Positions 29,601 to 38,206 of a stretch of DNA of 38,500 nucleotides are shown one piece after another. How positions within the stretch are numbered: position 1 is the stretch's first letter; each line of letters starts with the position of its first letter. Origin of the DNA: Mesostigma viride (Eukaryota; Streptophyta; Mesostigmatophyceae; Mesostigmatales; Mesostigmataceae); assembly GCA_009746045.1 (NCBI GenBank), contig RPFO01000578.1:64001-102500 (forward strand). The letters are read 5' to 3'. The notes below the pieces were generated by a model. It did no database searches. It was not told the DNA's origin and saw nothing but the letters and a program-made list of their open reading frames with translations. Position numbers and translations under genes: made by a program.

Positions 29601-32600
29601 CCCCAACAAAGATAGCAAGGCCCAGCTAGGGTACAATGCGGTGCCGGAATAAAGGGCACCAATACAGATAGTGATGCCCTAACCTGCAGATGCCTACCTC
29701 CATCAGCTGCTGCCCTGTATACACTGATTCGCACCCACAACCTCTCGCCTTCCTCCTGTCGTCGGTTTTTCCCACCTAATGTCTGTCTGCCTCCCCCCCT
29801 GCCTCGCTCGTCGTACCTCCAGCAACAACTGCCCTGATGAGCAGTTCCAGAGGCGCAGGTACCCATCCGCCCCGCAGCAGGCCAGCGTGTGCGGCCGACC
29901 CGCCATGAACTCCACCTTCTCCACCGCGCGTTTGTCGATCTCCAGCGCATCCAGGCCTTTTGGCTGCCAAAGTTTTCCACCCAAGGAATGCAGGCGTGTG
30001 TCATGCAACGAATGCCCGGCCCTTGCCAGAGCAGCGCAAATCCCTGCTCCCCCAGGCCCAATTAAGGGGACGGTCCCGGCGCGAATATTTTGGCGCCGAA
30101 AAATTCGCGGTACCCGTCCGTACCGTGAAAAAGTGGTGCACGGGGCGCGCACCCCTACCGGAGCTGGCCATGGCGACGTGCTTTCAGGCAGAGTAGAAAA
30201 AGATAGCTCGCGGAATGCAGAGAAACTGAGCGAATCTTAAAGACGATGAGTAAATGATACTACTTCGTAGCGGAGTTCGCGTTTTTTGCAGTGTCGATGA
30301 TTTTATTGATGACCATCGCCACGGGGGTCCAATCTGATGTTTTCGTCGAGAGGAATAAATTAGAATGCACGCTGGCGGCGGTGATTGTCAGGTTTTATGG
30401 GCTTTACCTAGCGTCAAGGATGCGTTTAAATTGTTATTGGTAAAGCTTTAAAAAATTTGCTGGGTTTCGGCAAGATTTCCGTCATGATCGGTAAGACACT
30501 CTCCAGGCTCGCGGGATGCGCGTCTTATTATTCCATGGAAGGTTGTTCTTTCTTGCGCCGCTGGGCGAAGGACAATTCCGGTAATGGTACGATCGTGTGA
30601 TCAACGTGACCCTATGAATGTTTCGCTTCCTTTATGGGTTATCAACGCAAGTTTTCGGCTTCTTTCCGTGCAGTTAGCGCCAGGTATAATGCCATTCCGT
30701 GCTGCGCATCGCCAGATTCCTGGCACCTTTCAGTGGTTTTTATGTACGTTGCATGGCTGGGACGTGTCAAAGCGTGACCGTGGCATATCGTCAAGTTGTC
30801 AGGGATTTGCTGAGTGGTTTCTTGGAAGGAGATTGCTAACAGCACTCAGTTTTGTGTGAATATTGACGCGGCCTTTCTTAGCAGAGGCTTCATTGTGGTT
30901 AGAGGCTCACAAGCTTGAGTTTGTTTCTTGGCAAACAATTGCGCTGGAAAGAAAGGTGGCAGTGGTTTTTCTGAGGGGCATACTGCATGGGTGGAACTGC
31001 ACGTAGGTAGGGGTTATCGTTGTCTTGTTGGCCTTTCTCCCACTAAAATGGGAGAGCCCTAATTCATATGCTAGCAAGGCAAGGTAACCATGGTAAGAAG
31101 CCTTGGCAAGCAGCATGTATGATAATTCTGCTTTCTCTGTGGACTGTCTGTTGTTACCCTTGTTGGGCAATTAGTGGATATGGCTTTCTAGGGTGTGTTT
31201 GAGCTTGGTTTTGGGATGATGCCCACACCATAAACCTGGAATATGCTTTAGAAGTGTTGGCTAGGCATGTAGAGCTACCTGCCTCATTGTTGTGCACACA
31301 CGCAACAGGTTGCCCGTGTCGAGGTAAGGCAAGGGCACATGACGTGCCCAGCCACCTCCTTGTACATTGTGGTCGAATTGGGCATGGTCAGGAGCCTTTT
31401 GGATGGCATAGGAAGTGTTAGTGTGCCTTAATACTCACTAATGCCTTCCTTAGCGTCTGCACAGGTGGCCAACTGCCAAAATTAATAACTGCTACAGCTG
31501 AGCTCAGAATGCCACCAAACTTTGACAGTGCCTTCTATGGTCATGACAGAATTTGACTTGTGCTTTTCAGGCCTAATTGATGTGTTATGAGTGTGTATGG
31601 GGACGCCCCGCCTAAAAAAGCGTATTTTTGGCCCAAAAATTAATAACTCATAGGGATGTGCTGATTTTGTTGATCCAATCAGGTAGAAACCATGTCCCAT
31701 GACATTTTTATATGGGTTGTGCTTTTTTCATGCAACTGGTTCTCCCACTGTTCTGGGCAAGATGTGCCCCGGACAGCGTTTTTTTTTTCTATTTTTAGCA
31801 CATAGCCGGTGTATGGCTGGGGGTAGTACCCCCAACAAGTGGTGGTATGCATGCCCAAACATCATGTTTATGGTCCCCAAACATCATTCAGTGGTTGTCA
31901 GTTGCATTTCTGTAGTTATTAGGGGGCTTCAGTTTTGATACATTTCCATGGGACCCTCCCCTTAAACAGCAGCGGTCAGGCATTATGGAGAGGCCGCTCC
32001 AAGGATACATGCACGCTCAAGAACGACAACCACAGCCTGCCTGACCTACTATCCAACTGCCTGTCTTGCTCTATAACCCGACTGCCTGTCTTGCCCTATA
32101 ACCCAGTTGCCTGCCCTACAACCCAACTGCCTGTCTTGCTCTACAATGCAATTGCCTGTCTTGACCACAAACTCCGTTGCCAGTTGCCGGCCTCCTGTAG
32201 TCCATATGTCTGTGTACGATGCGCTGGCCTGCCTGAACAAAATCCCTCCCTCCGTCCCTCCGTCCCTCCGTCCCTCCGTCCCTCCCTCCCTCCCTCCCTC
32301 CCTCCCTCCCTCCCTCCCTCCCTCCCTCCCTCCCTCCCTCCCTCCCTCCCTCCCTCCCTCCTCCCTCCCTCCCTCCCTCCCTCCTCCTCCCTCCGTCCCT
32401 CCCTCCGTCCCTCCGTCCTCCCTCCCTCCCTCCCTCCCTCCTCCCTCCCTCCCTCCCTCCCTCCCTCCCTCCCTCCCTCCCTCCCTCCCTCCCTCCCTCC
32501 CTCCCTCCCTCCCTCCCTCCCTCCCTCCCTCCCTCCCTCCCTCCCTCCCTCCGTCCCTCCTCCGTCCCTCCCTCCGTCCCTCCCTCCGTCCCTCCGTCCC

Positions 32601-35600
32601 TCCGTCCCTCCGTCCCTCCCTCCCTCCCTCCCTCCCTCCCTCCCTCCCTCCCTCCCTCCCTCCCTCCCTCCCTCCCTCCCTCCCTCCCTCCCTCCCTCCC
32701 TCCCTCCCTCCCTCCCTCCCTCCCTCCCTCCCTCCCTCCCTCCCTCCCTCCCTCCCTCCCTCCCTCCCTCCCTCCCTCCCTTGATGTTTCTATGCATCCA
32801 AGCGGGCAGCCATGCGTCGGCCACCCACTCCCTGCCTCTCCAACTACAGTCATTCCAGCGTAAAGTTACGATCGCCGCCACAATCTGGGCGTCGTAACTT
32901 AAGGTGACGGGACACCCCCGAATTATTTGGCGCCAAAAAATTCGCGCCGGAGCCGAAGGTCACAAATTTCACATGCACGGTGTGCGCACCCCCTGCGGAA
33001 GTGGCCATGGCGACTGCGTTCGGGCGAAACTACCCCAAAAGGGCAGGCGAAGTGCAAAGATTTTACTCGAATCTTAAAGGCGATAAGTTTATGATGTTAG
33101 TTTGTGGCCGAAATCAGCTGGTTTACAATATCGCTGTTGTTTTTTTTTGCCATCGGCATGGGGGGTGATCTGAATTTTTTGGTCGCGCAGAATGATATAG
33201 AATTCATGATAGCGGCAGTGAAATCGCGGTTTTTTGGGGGGGTTCTGACCGTGAATCAGGCATTAATATCGGTTGCATCGAATTCTATTCCGATCTGGTG
33301 CTTTTTCCCAGATTTTCGGCCATTATCAGTAAGTAATTGTTCAGACCTGCGCAGTGCGTGTCTGACCTGTCCATGGAAGAACGGCTGTTGTTGCGCGCCT
33401 GGGCGAGGGATTTACGAGGTCAAGGTACAGATTTGTCGCGAATGTTATCTGCTATCGGTGCTTTCTTCTATGAGCTCATCGTTCGAAGTTTTTTGCGTTC
33501 TTTTTTAGCAATTTCCGCCAGCTAGCTCGCCGTCGATTGCCGTTGTGTTGTCGAATACCTGGCAGCTTTAGATTGTTTTCGTTGATGTCGTGATCAGGCC
33601 CGCTTTAGTCGCAGCCTATAGCTCTTCGGGAAGGTATGAAGCATTTCATAAAACGTGTTCTGGCAAGGATGTTGTGCGTATGGACGCTTCTTGTTGTGTG
33701 AGAGTGACGCACCCTCTCTTCGCAGGCTGCAGCCGCATCACAGCGCTCATGCGCTGAAGGGCCGCCAATGGCTTCTTTGCATTTTATCGTGCAGGGATTT
33801 TTTGAGCTATCTGCTCATTTTATAGTTATGTTGCGGCGGGCTCAAAGGGGGCCGATCTGCCGCCTGTAGCGTAGCTCTACCGTACGTCACCTACACCATG
33901 TTAGGTGCTTGTTGTTACTTAGGACTAGAGAGAAGGGGACCGGCTGTGCGCCGGTACTAGTGCCTACTGGCAACCGTGCCCGCCCTTGATTGAGGGGGGC
34001 GCGGCGCCTTGAGACATGTGCTGTGTTTTCCATTTTCACACCGTACTTAGAGTGATGTGGTGAATGTAGGGAGGCCTTTTGCCCACCCACCCTCGCTGCT
34101 GTCAGGGGACAAGATTGGACCAAGGGGGCATGTGCTGGGCCCCAGCATGGTGAACTGGCCTAACTTGACAATGACTTGTACAATGATTTTGAGGGTGTGG
34201 CTAGGCTCAACTGTTAAAGCCTGCACACACTTATTGTAATAAACTTGTTTCTCTGGTAGGAAGGCACTCCAATGGACCTTAGCTTCAGCACCTATGGAAG
34301 TGATATAGTCATGATGATGTTGGAGATATTGCATTTGTGTGAATGCATGGTAGATAGCTGCCACCATTGGTTGTTTGAGCTTTCCTTTCTTATGATGATG
34401 TGACAAGACTACAATGTGCTGAGCCAACCATGGTTGACATGCATGACTGCATGCAAGCTACATATACCATGTTCCTACTTGGTTCCTTGCCCTCCATAGT
34501 CCCTTTTGTCATCCATGCCGGGTAGGGCAGTTTAGGAGGTGTTGTTGTGTTGATTAGCTTGGTTGGCATCAACCTTACACTCTAACCTAGGAGAAACATA
34601 GAATATGCTGCTTAGGCATGTTAGGGCTACCATCGTCAAGGCTATGCACATATTTACAAGGCTGGCCATGCTCGAGGGACGATGAAGACGTATGAGGTGC
34701 GTGGCCACCCATTTGTACTTTGAATTCATACTCAGCATGGTTTTGGTGCATGTTGGATGGCATATGGAGTGGCATTGTGGGGTTACTAACTTACTGAGTG
34801 GTCCTTAGCGCCTTGTCATGTGGTCATATAGGAAACCCATCAACTTGAGTAGTTCTTGTCATAATGACCCCCCACATTGAGCATGTGTTGCTGTCAGCGT
34901 GCAAGAGTTAATTATGTGTGCTTTGGTCAGTTTGCAGATGTCTTTGATGAAGAAGGAGGTGCTAGTGTGGCTGAATGGTTACTCTAATTTCCTTATAGCG
35001 TCTACATGGGTGGCCGTCTTGGAAGGGTTGTAACTTGGGCAGTTCTTGTCAGAATGTCGTCAAACCTTGAACATAGGAGGTACCATATGTGCAGAGGATA
35101 GTTGGATGTGGTTTGGCCAGTTTTCACGTGGCTTAGATGTATTAAGGGGTGTTAGTGTAGTTAAATACTGGCTAAAACCTCCCTTAGCTTCGTCCCTGGT
35201 GGCAACCTCGGAACGTTAATAACTTGAGCTGTGGTTGTCAGAATGACCTCAAATTTTGGGGCTGCATGCCCCCCCACCTGTAATATTTGGGAATATATGG
35301 TGGAGCATGATATGATGTGTTTATGATTTGATTTTTTTTGTGAAAAAGGACCCTTTTTGCGGGAAAATTAATAACTGGTGCATCCATGCTTATTTCTTGG
35401 TCCCAATTAGGCAGACTTTCTCAAAAGTGGGGGAACTATGCGGGAATATATGATTTGGTCCCAATATGTTTGCCCATTGTCCTAGGGAAAATGTGACTAA
35501 AATAGCGTATTTGTTCTATTCATAGCGCGTTAACAGTACGTGGGGGGGGCTAGTACCCCCCCCAAGTGGTTGGAATTTTTTTAAAAACATATTTATGGTC

Positions 35601-36673
35601 CCCAATCATCACTGGATTTTTATCTCATGCGTAGGTATGGTTTCCAGAAAAGTGCACTTAAGGGGTGTCCCCTCCCCTTAAGGCGGGAATGTAACTTAAC
35701 TCGGGTAGGTAACCTTAGCGGTAGAATTAGGCTAGCAGCCCCTCCCCCCCTCCTCTGACGGACTTCTATACGGCAATCGACAGCTCTCGTCAAGCCCGAT
35801 CCAGCTGCAGCATCGAAGTCGCCCGAAGTCCATTTTTCCGGCCAGATATTTACGGAAAGGTGGGCGCTGAGGTTTACGCCGCCAAAATCTCGGCGTCGTA
35901 ACTTAACGCGGGAACGTAACCTTAAGAATCGTAACTTAAGGCGGGAATGACTGTACCTCACAACATCCCCTAAAGCACTTGCTACGCGAACACCTCCATT
36001 TCGTGGCCAACACCCCCGCCCCCCAACTGCACCCCCAACCACTGCCCCCCCCACCGCACCACGCACCTGCAGCTTGTGCTTGATGGCGCCACTGTCGATG
36101 TTCCACAGGATAACCGTGCCGTCGTAGCTGCGCAGGGGCAAGGGGTGGGGACCAAGCCCAAGGGGACCCGAGCGGGAACAAGGAGAGAGGTTGAGAGAAC
36201 AAGGAGGCAAAACGACAGTAAGGGTGACACAAGTACCACCCTGGCAGGATGATCGACTTGTTCTGCGCTTGCTTCGACACACGATGAGGGCCGTACAATT
36301 TGGACAACGATTAATCAATTTACACGTAGACTGGACAACGATACACCTGAGCATGGTGTCTGCGATCCAGGAAATCGTGTGGCTGCCAGCTGTCCTCCCA
36401 CCCACCCCTCTCCCTGCCACCATGCAAGGTGTGCGGCTCATGCCCCTCTCCTCCTTTCCGTATCCTACCTGGCGATGGCCAGCGCGCGCCTACCGAGAAA
36501 TGGCCAGCTGCCGGCCCGCCTGCCCCTCTTCCCTCAAACACACAACCATACCTGGAGGTGGCCAGCGTAGACGGCAGCTCGAGTGCGATGCTGAGTATGT
36601 CGTCTGTGTGGCCCGACAGCGTGCGCGTGGGTGCCTGCACCTTGTGGTGGGGGCCATCCTCCCAAAAAGAGAC
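20513..36673 (-). CDS. WD40-repeat protein of WDR49/CFAP337 type, 11 exons, 5' end outside window
   Basis: Exons on minus: 36673-36552, 36127-36067, 29963-29817, 28943-28845, 26604-26381, 24877-24675, 24513-24425 (tentative), 23913-23810, 22945-22795, 21645-21600 (tentative), 20688-20513 (tentative, TAG stop). All junctions are GT-AG, phases agree throughout, and the sum (1,422 bases) divides by three. WD40 blades are visible: TLSGHTDDILSIAL / YDGTVILWNIDSG, FMAGRPHTLACCGADGYLRL, SAHYLVTGDSDGCIKVWD, and AHQSTVVSVEL / LTASTDCNVSLWSLEG. The final blade runs into HIGDFGRDSWDL, as in WDR49/WDR64 proteins, which are ciliary. An acidic and then basic helical tail follows. A role in the flagellar axoneme is inferred from family resemblance. 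Introns are long and rich in tandem repeats and transposons. Confidence 0.8.
20689..21599 (-). other. WD40 gene intron 10
   Basis: No exon recognised. It holds a degenerate telomere-like tract (21003-21058) and a short tandem ACCCAGGAGCA repeat near 21118-21155. Confidence 0.4.
21003..21058. repeat. Interstitial telomere-like repeats
   Basis: Degenerate CCCTAAA/CCCTAGA units in tandem (seven or so), related to the plant-type telomere repeat TTTAGGG. Too short and diverged to be a chromosome end. Confidence 0.7.
21600..21645 (-). CDS. WD40 gene exon 10 (tentative, 46 bp)
   Basis: Acceptor CTTGCAG and donor CAG|GTATGC. It enters in phase 0 and leaves in phase 1, matching both neighbours, and encodes DRRGSSAPPPRSRQS. 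Short and without homology, so uncertain. Confidence 0.4.
21646..22794 (-). other. WD40 gene intron 9
   Basis: No exon or strong tandem array recognised. Two copies of a CAGCCAATCGnGAGC segment lie near 22116 and 22317. Confidence 0.4.
22795..22945 (-). CDS. WD40 gene exon 9
   Basis: Acceptor GAGCGCAG and donor AAG|GTGATT. Phase 2 in restores Arg with the preceding exon (AG+G). Encodes RSIQQARKLAQTDYGSRVY, then a segment ending AHLLHIHKLK; helical and basic. Confidence 0.7.
22985..23195. repeat. 15-bp minisatellite in WD40 intron 8
   Basis: About 14 copies of GGTGAGGGCGAGTTT with single-base variants, starting 40 bp upstream (in gene direction) of the exon 9 acceptor. Open frames across it come from the repeat. 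Confidence 0.9.
23484..23790. repeat. 7-bp minisatellite in WD40 intron 8
   Basis: About 40 copies of GAGGCGC with occasional GAGGCAC/GAGGCAT variants, beginning about 20 bp past the exon 8 donor. Variants cluster at the donor side, suggesting older repeats there. Confidence 0.92.
23810..23913 (-). CDS. WD40 gene exon 8
   Basis: Acceptor CTGCCTGCAG and donor GAGAG|GTACC. Encodes SEDVAQRGPDQDEEEEDEE, an acidic linker, then a helix ending KQTWIER; phase 2 out fits exon 9. Confidence 0.65.
23985..24235. repeat. Purine-rich minisatellite in WD40 intron 7
   Basis: About ten imperfect copies of a 20-24-bp unit like GGGAGATGGGAGGAGAGGA, strongly strand-asymmetric (purines on plus, pyrimidines on the coding strand). 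Not coding. Confidence 0.88.
24425..24513 (-). CDS. WD40 gene exon 7 (tentative)
   Basis: Acceptor AGCTGCAG and donor ACC|GTGAGA. The 89 bp enter in phase 1 and leave in phase 0, exactly what exons 6 and 8 need. Encodes MFSRHMPLMSAMVPEDRVRL. Without it exons 6 and 8 do not join in frame. No homology evidence. Confidence 0.45.
24675..24877 (-). CDS. WD40 gene exon 6
   Basis: Begins LWSLEGAHIGDFGRDSWDLS, the end of the last WD40 blade and the family-typical IGxFG segment. A Pro/Gly/Glu-rich linker follows. The donor A|GTGAGTGACC is a perfect consensus; if it is not used, the frame stops at 24667-24669. Confidence 0.82.
24878..26380 (-). other. WD40 gene intron 5
   Basis: The donor end (26096-26380) is a tandem array of the splice-donor region, described separately. 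The rest has telomere-like CCCTAAACCC fragments near 25943-25957 and TTTAGGGTTTGGG near 25231, but no exon was seen. Confidence 0.5.
26096..26380 (-). repeat. Seven tandem copies of the splice-donor region
   Basis: Read on minus, units of 38-49 bp start with a donor-like GTGAGTG and continue to CGCCCCACCCTA. Unit starts are at 26380 (the real donor), 26338, 26297, 26248, 26207, about 26163 and 26125. The first, second, third and seventh keep GTGAGT exactly; the others are mutated. Confidence 0.85.
26381..26604 (-). CDS. WD40 gene exon 5
   Basis: Acceptor CTCACCAG and donor TCTC|GTGAGTG. Encodes VWDMSALTT, a Gly-rich loop, then ELVYWRAHQSTVVSVEL and VVLTASTDCNVS: one full WD40 blade with an extended loop. 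Phase 0 in continues GCIK from exon 4. Confidence 0.88.
26684..27925. repeat. 49-bp minisatellite in WD40 intron 4
   Basis: About 25 copies of a 49-bp unit containing GGCAAGGAGGGGCAGCGCCC and GCAGGGGTTGTACGAGG. Some units have an AAAGGGGGAAG variant in place of CAAGCAGGAGG, so at least two subtypes alternate. Long open frames on both strands come from the repeat. Confidence 0.93.
27926..28844 (-). other. WD40 gene intron 4, non-repetitive part
   Basis: No exon or structured element was recognised between the minisatellite and exon 4. Confidence 0.4.
28845..28943 (-). CDS. WD40 gene exon 4
   Basis: Acceptor CCTGCCAG and donor AAG|GTGGGC; 33 codons in phase 0. Encodes VDLMHKRGESVQSM and SAHYLVTGDSDGCIK, a WD40 blade ending just before the VWD of exon 5. 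Confidence 0.88.
28944..29816 (-). other. WD40 gene intron 3
   Basis: Contains a 56-bp direct duplication at 29563-29673 (units start GGCCCAGCTAGGGTACA). This is the only intron over 600 bp here without a long tandem array apart from introns 9 and 10. Confidence 0.5.
29817..29963 (-). CDS. WD40 gene exon 3
   Basis: Acceptor TTGGCAG and donor GAG|GTACGA; 49 codons in phase 0. Encodes PKGLDALEIDKRAVEKVEFM, then HTLACCGADGYLRLWNCSSG, a clear WD40 blade. Confidence 0.9.
30066..31961. mobile_element. TTAA-flanked non-autonomous DNA element, copy 1
   Basis: Flanked by TTAA at 30062-30065 and 31962-31965. The ends are inverted: GGGGACGGTCCC left, GGGACCCTCCCC right (11 of 12 match). Just inside the left end is a near-perfect palindrome centred on TTTTGGCGCC (about 30080-30109). 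It shares both end regions with copy 2, for example GTACCCCC...AAGTGGT and TTTATGGTCCCCAA on the right. No transposase was seen. TTAA targets are used by piggyBac and Kolobok elements; the superfamily is undetermined. Confidence 0.7.
32243..32782. repeat. CCCT microsatellite with CCGT interruptions
   Basis: About 540 bp of CCCT units with CCGT or CCT interruptions near 32250-32285, 32395-32420 and 32550-32620. The coding strand of the WD40 gene carries GGGA repeats here, which could form G-quadruplexes in the pre-mRNA. Not coding. Confidence 0.95.
32903..35677. mobile_element. TTAA-flanked non-autonomous DNA element, copy 2 (nested)
   Basis: Flanked by TTAA at 32899-32902 and 35678-35681, inserted in a GTAAC-TTAA-GGCGGG motif of the TA-flanked element, a motif also present intact at its right end. 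The ends GGTGACGGGACACCCC and GGGGTGTCCCCTCCCC are inverted. The left palindrome with TTTGGCGCCAAA (about 32923-32944) matches copy 1. Internally there is a tandem of about 185 bp (near 34845, 35025, 35212) and the dispersed repeat at 33798-34080. No transposase recognised. Confidence 0.7.
33798..34080 (-). repeat. Dispersed repeat, inverted partner of 212-497
   Basis: Reverse complement of 212-497 with scattered differences. It lies inside TTAA copy 2 and has no counterpart in TTAA copy 1. Confidence 0.75.
36067..36127 (-). CDS. WD40 gene exon 2 (61 bp)
   Basis: Acceptor CTGCGCAG and donor CAG|GTGCGT. Restores Ser across the junction, then YDGTVILWNIDSGAIKHKLQ, a textbook D-G-x-V-x-x-W blade end. 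The downstream intron is 6.1 kb and full of transposons. Confidence 0.9.
36552..36673 (-). CDS. WD40 gene exon 1 of this window
   Basis: Acceptor CATCTGCAG and donor CCAG|GTATGG, phase 2 out. Encodes VSFWEDGPHHKVQ and TLSGHTDDILSIALELPSTL, the start of the blade completed in exon 2. Earlier exons must lie right of the window. Confidence 0.82.
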
Positions 36674-36822
36674 CTGCAGATGCTCATATGGGAGCCGCCA
36701 CCACACGGGTGAAAAATGCATGTGAAGGCTGCTTACTGCCTGCACAAAACAGCGGGGCCTATTTGGTGATTTTTTTAGGGGTTCCAAGGGTGTGTGCCTG
36801 CTGTGTTGATGTGCACGGTTTC

Positions 36823-36830
36823 AAGGCTTG
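36823..36830. repeat. 8-bp target duplication AAGGCTTG, left
   Basis: Identical to 38172-38179, immediately outside both ends of the hAT-like element. Confidence 0.9.
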
Positions 36831-37484
36831 CAGTGTTTCTAGTAACGGGACGCATGCGTCAGCGGGCTGACGCGCCAGCTCTTACGCGTCAGGAATTTTA
36901 CCCCGCGCGTCAGCCGGCTGACGCGTAAATTTAGGCCGCGCGTCAGTCGCCTGACGCGTAAATTTAGGCTGCGCGTCAGTCGTCTGACGTGCACCAAGTC
37001 CTCACGCGTCAGGCACGTCAATATTGTGCCTGGGTACAAGTTCGCCGCGTCAACCTCTATTCGTCGCGCCCATAGTCTTAAGTATAAGCCCATCCAGGCC
37101 CACCGAATCGTACTTGAGATTTTCGTGCACTGAAACTGACTGCGACTGACTGAAATGTGGGCCGCACTTGGCCGTGTGGAACCTCTCACCTCTGGAACGT
37201 TCGGTGCCTGTATGCTAAGACCTGCCGGCCCGTCTGCCTGGCTTGCCAACGCGAGACAACATAATTATTGGGTGCAGCCACCGAGGTGGCGATAGCCATC
37301 GCAGTGCTAGCGGATACTTTGTAAGCAAAGCATACGTAAACTTGCGATGGATGCATTTTAATAGCAGCTGCTATTTCGTAGGAGCGTTTTCTACTTTTCT
37401 TGCAACCTGCGGGTTGCATCGGTTTAGGTATCATGCTGAGGCGGTAGAAAATAAAATTTGTCGATCAACCTCAGCGGCCTATCG

Positions 37485-37551
37485 GTAAGTCTACGCAACA
37501 TTTTTTCGTATTTCTGCATTACATTGCCTTGTACCTGACTCGCGCACCTTC
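37485..37551 (+). other. Probable 5' UTR intron of the hAT ORF
   Basis: Donor ATCG|GTAAGT and acceptor CACCTTCAG frame a 67-bp intron ending 34 bases before the ATG at 37585. The exon leader after it contains TTTTAGGGTTTAGGG, a telobox-like motif. Confidence 0.5.
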
Positions 37552-37584
37552 AGCGAGGTTTTAGGGTTTAGGGCACATCTGGCC

Positions 37585-38035
37585 ATGGGGTCGAAAGGAG
37601 GCGGGTTCCAAAAAAGGTTTCATTCGGTGGCGATTTCGTCATATTTCAAGAGGCAAACCGCCGACGGGGCAGGACCAAGTAGTCCCGCTCTCGTCGATGC
37701 AAACAAGGCCGTGAAGGAGCTAGAAAGGCGGAACAAGAGGAAAAGGACAACCGCAGATAAGTCCGAGGCAACGAAATCCGCTGAACAGTCTAGTCATGCC
37801 GATGAAGACACGAGTTCTACGTCCGGGACACAAACTTCGTCGGATTCCGGGAAGGACAATGCTGGGTCAGCTTCTGCGAATTCCAGCATTGCATCATGTC
37901 CCTGTCCCATCTTGCACCCATGCCCCAAATTTGGCTGCCCCAACCCCCATCCCCCGGTGATTCCGCTTCTTATGGTCTTTGAGGGTAAATCAACCCTAGA
38001 TGTGGGGCCCCTGGGACCCGCCCCTACCTGGAATG
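37585..38035 (+). CDS. Likely N-terminal remnant of a hAT transposase gene
   Basis: The ATG at 37585 opens a frame with VAISSYFKRQ, then a charged Lys/Arg-rich and Ser/Thr-rich segment and a Cys/Pro-rich stretch. A basic start followed by SYFxK is common at hAT transposase N-termini, but no BED finger or catalytic RNase H motifs follow. The open frame runs on to 38163 through the subterminal repeats, where it is not credible as protein. Probably what remains after internal deletion. Confidence 0.4.
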
Positions 38036-38206
38036 GTCTGACGCGCCGCCAACAGCGGCGTGTCAGCCGTCTGACGCGCCGCCAACAGCGGCGTGTCAGC
38101 CGTCCGACGCGCCGCCAACGGCGGCGCGTCAGCCGACTTACGCGTGCCAAAACCCCTTACTAGAAACACTGAAGGCTTGTCTTTGAGGACCATTTCTAGA
38201 TGGGAC

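Larger units (their letters stand above)
32847..35953. mobile_element. TA-flanked foldback-like element, host of TTAA copy 2
   Basis: The ends are inverted, CAGTCATTCC left and GGAATGACTG right, each flanked by TA (32845-32846 and 35954-35955), as in Tc1/mariner-type elements. Its own sequence is only 32847-32898 plus about 35682-35953. It is packed with direct and inverted GTAACTTAAGG motifs: a GCCGCCAnAATCTnGGCGTCG block occurs near both ends in the same orientation. No transposase. Confidence 0.65.
36831..38171. mobile_element. hAT-like DNA element, 1.34 kb
   Basis: The terminal inverted repeat CAGTGTTTCTAGTAA (right end TTACTAGAAACACTG) and the exact 8-bp duplication AAGGCTTG are the hAT signature. 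Both ends carry clusters of CTGACGCG motifs in both orientations (36850-37015 and 38036-38145), likely transposase-binding subterminal repeats. At 1.34 kb it is too short for a full transposase, so it is a deletion derivative keeping a 5' gene end. It lies just upstream (in gene direction) of WD40 exon 1, in the preceding intron. Confidence 0.88.

Noticed and set aside
30066-31961. Assignment of the TTAA elements to piggyBac
   Set aside because: The TTAA target fits, but the ends start GGGG or GGTG rather than the usual piggyBac CCC, and no transposase is present; Kolobok is equally possible.
31935-32897. Leu/Pro/Ser and Gly/Arg/Glu open frames of up to 320 aa
   Set aside because: Translations of the CCCT/GGGA microsatellite in different frames.
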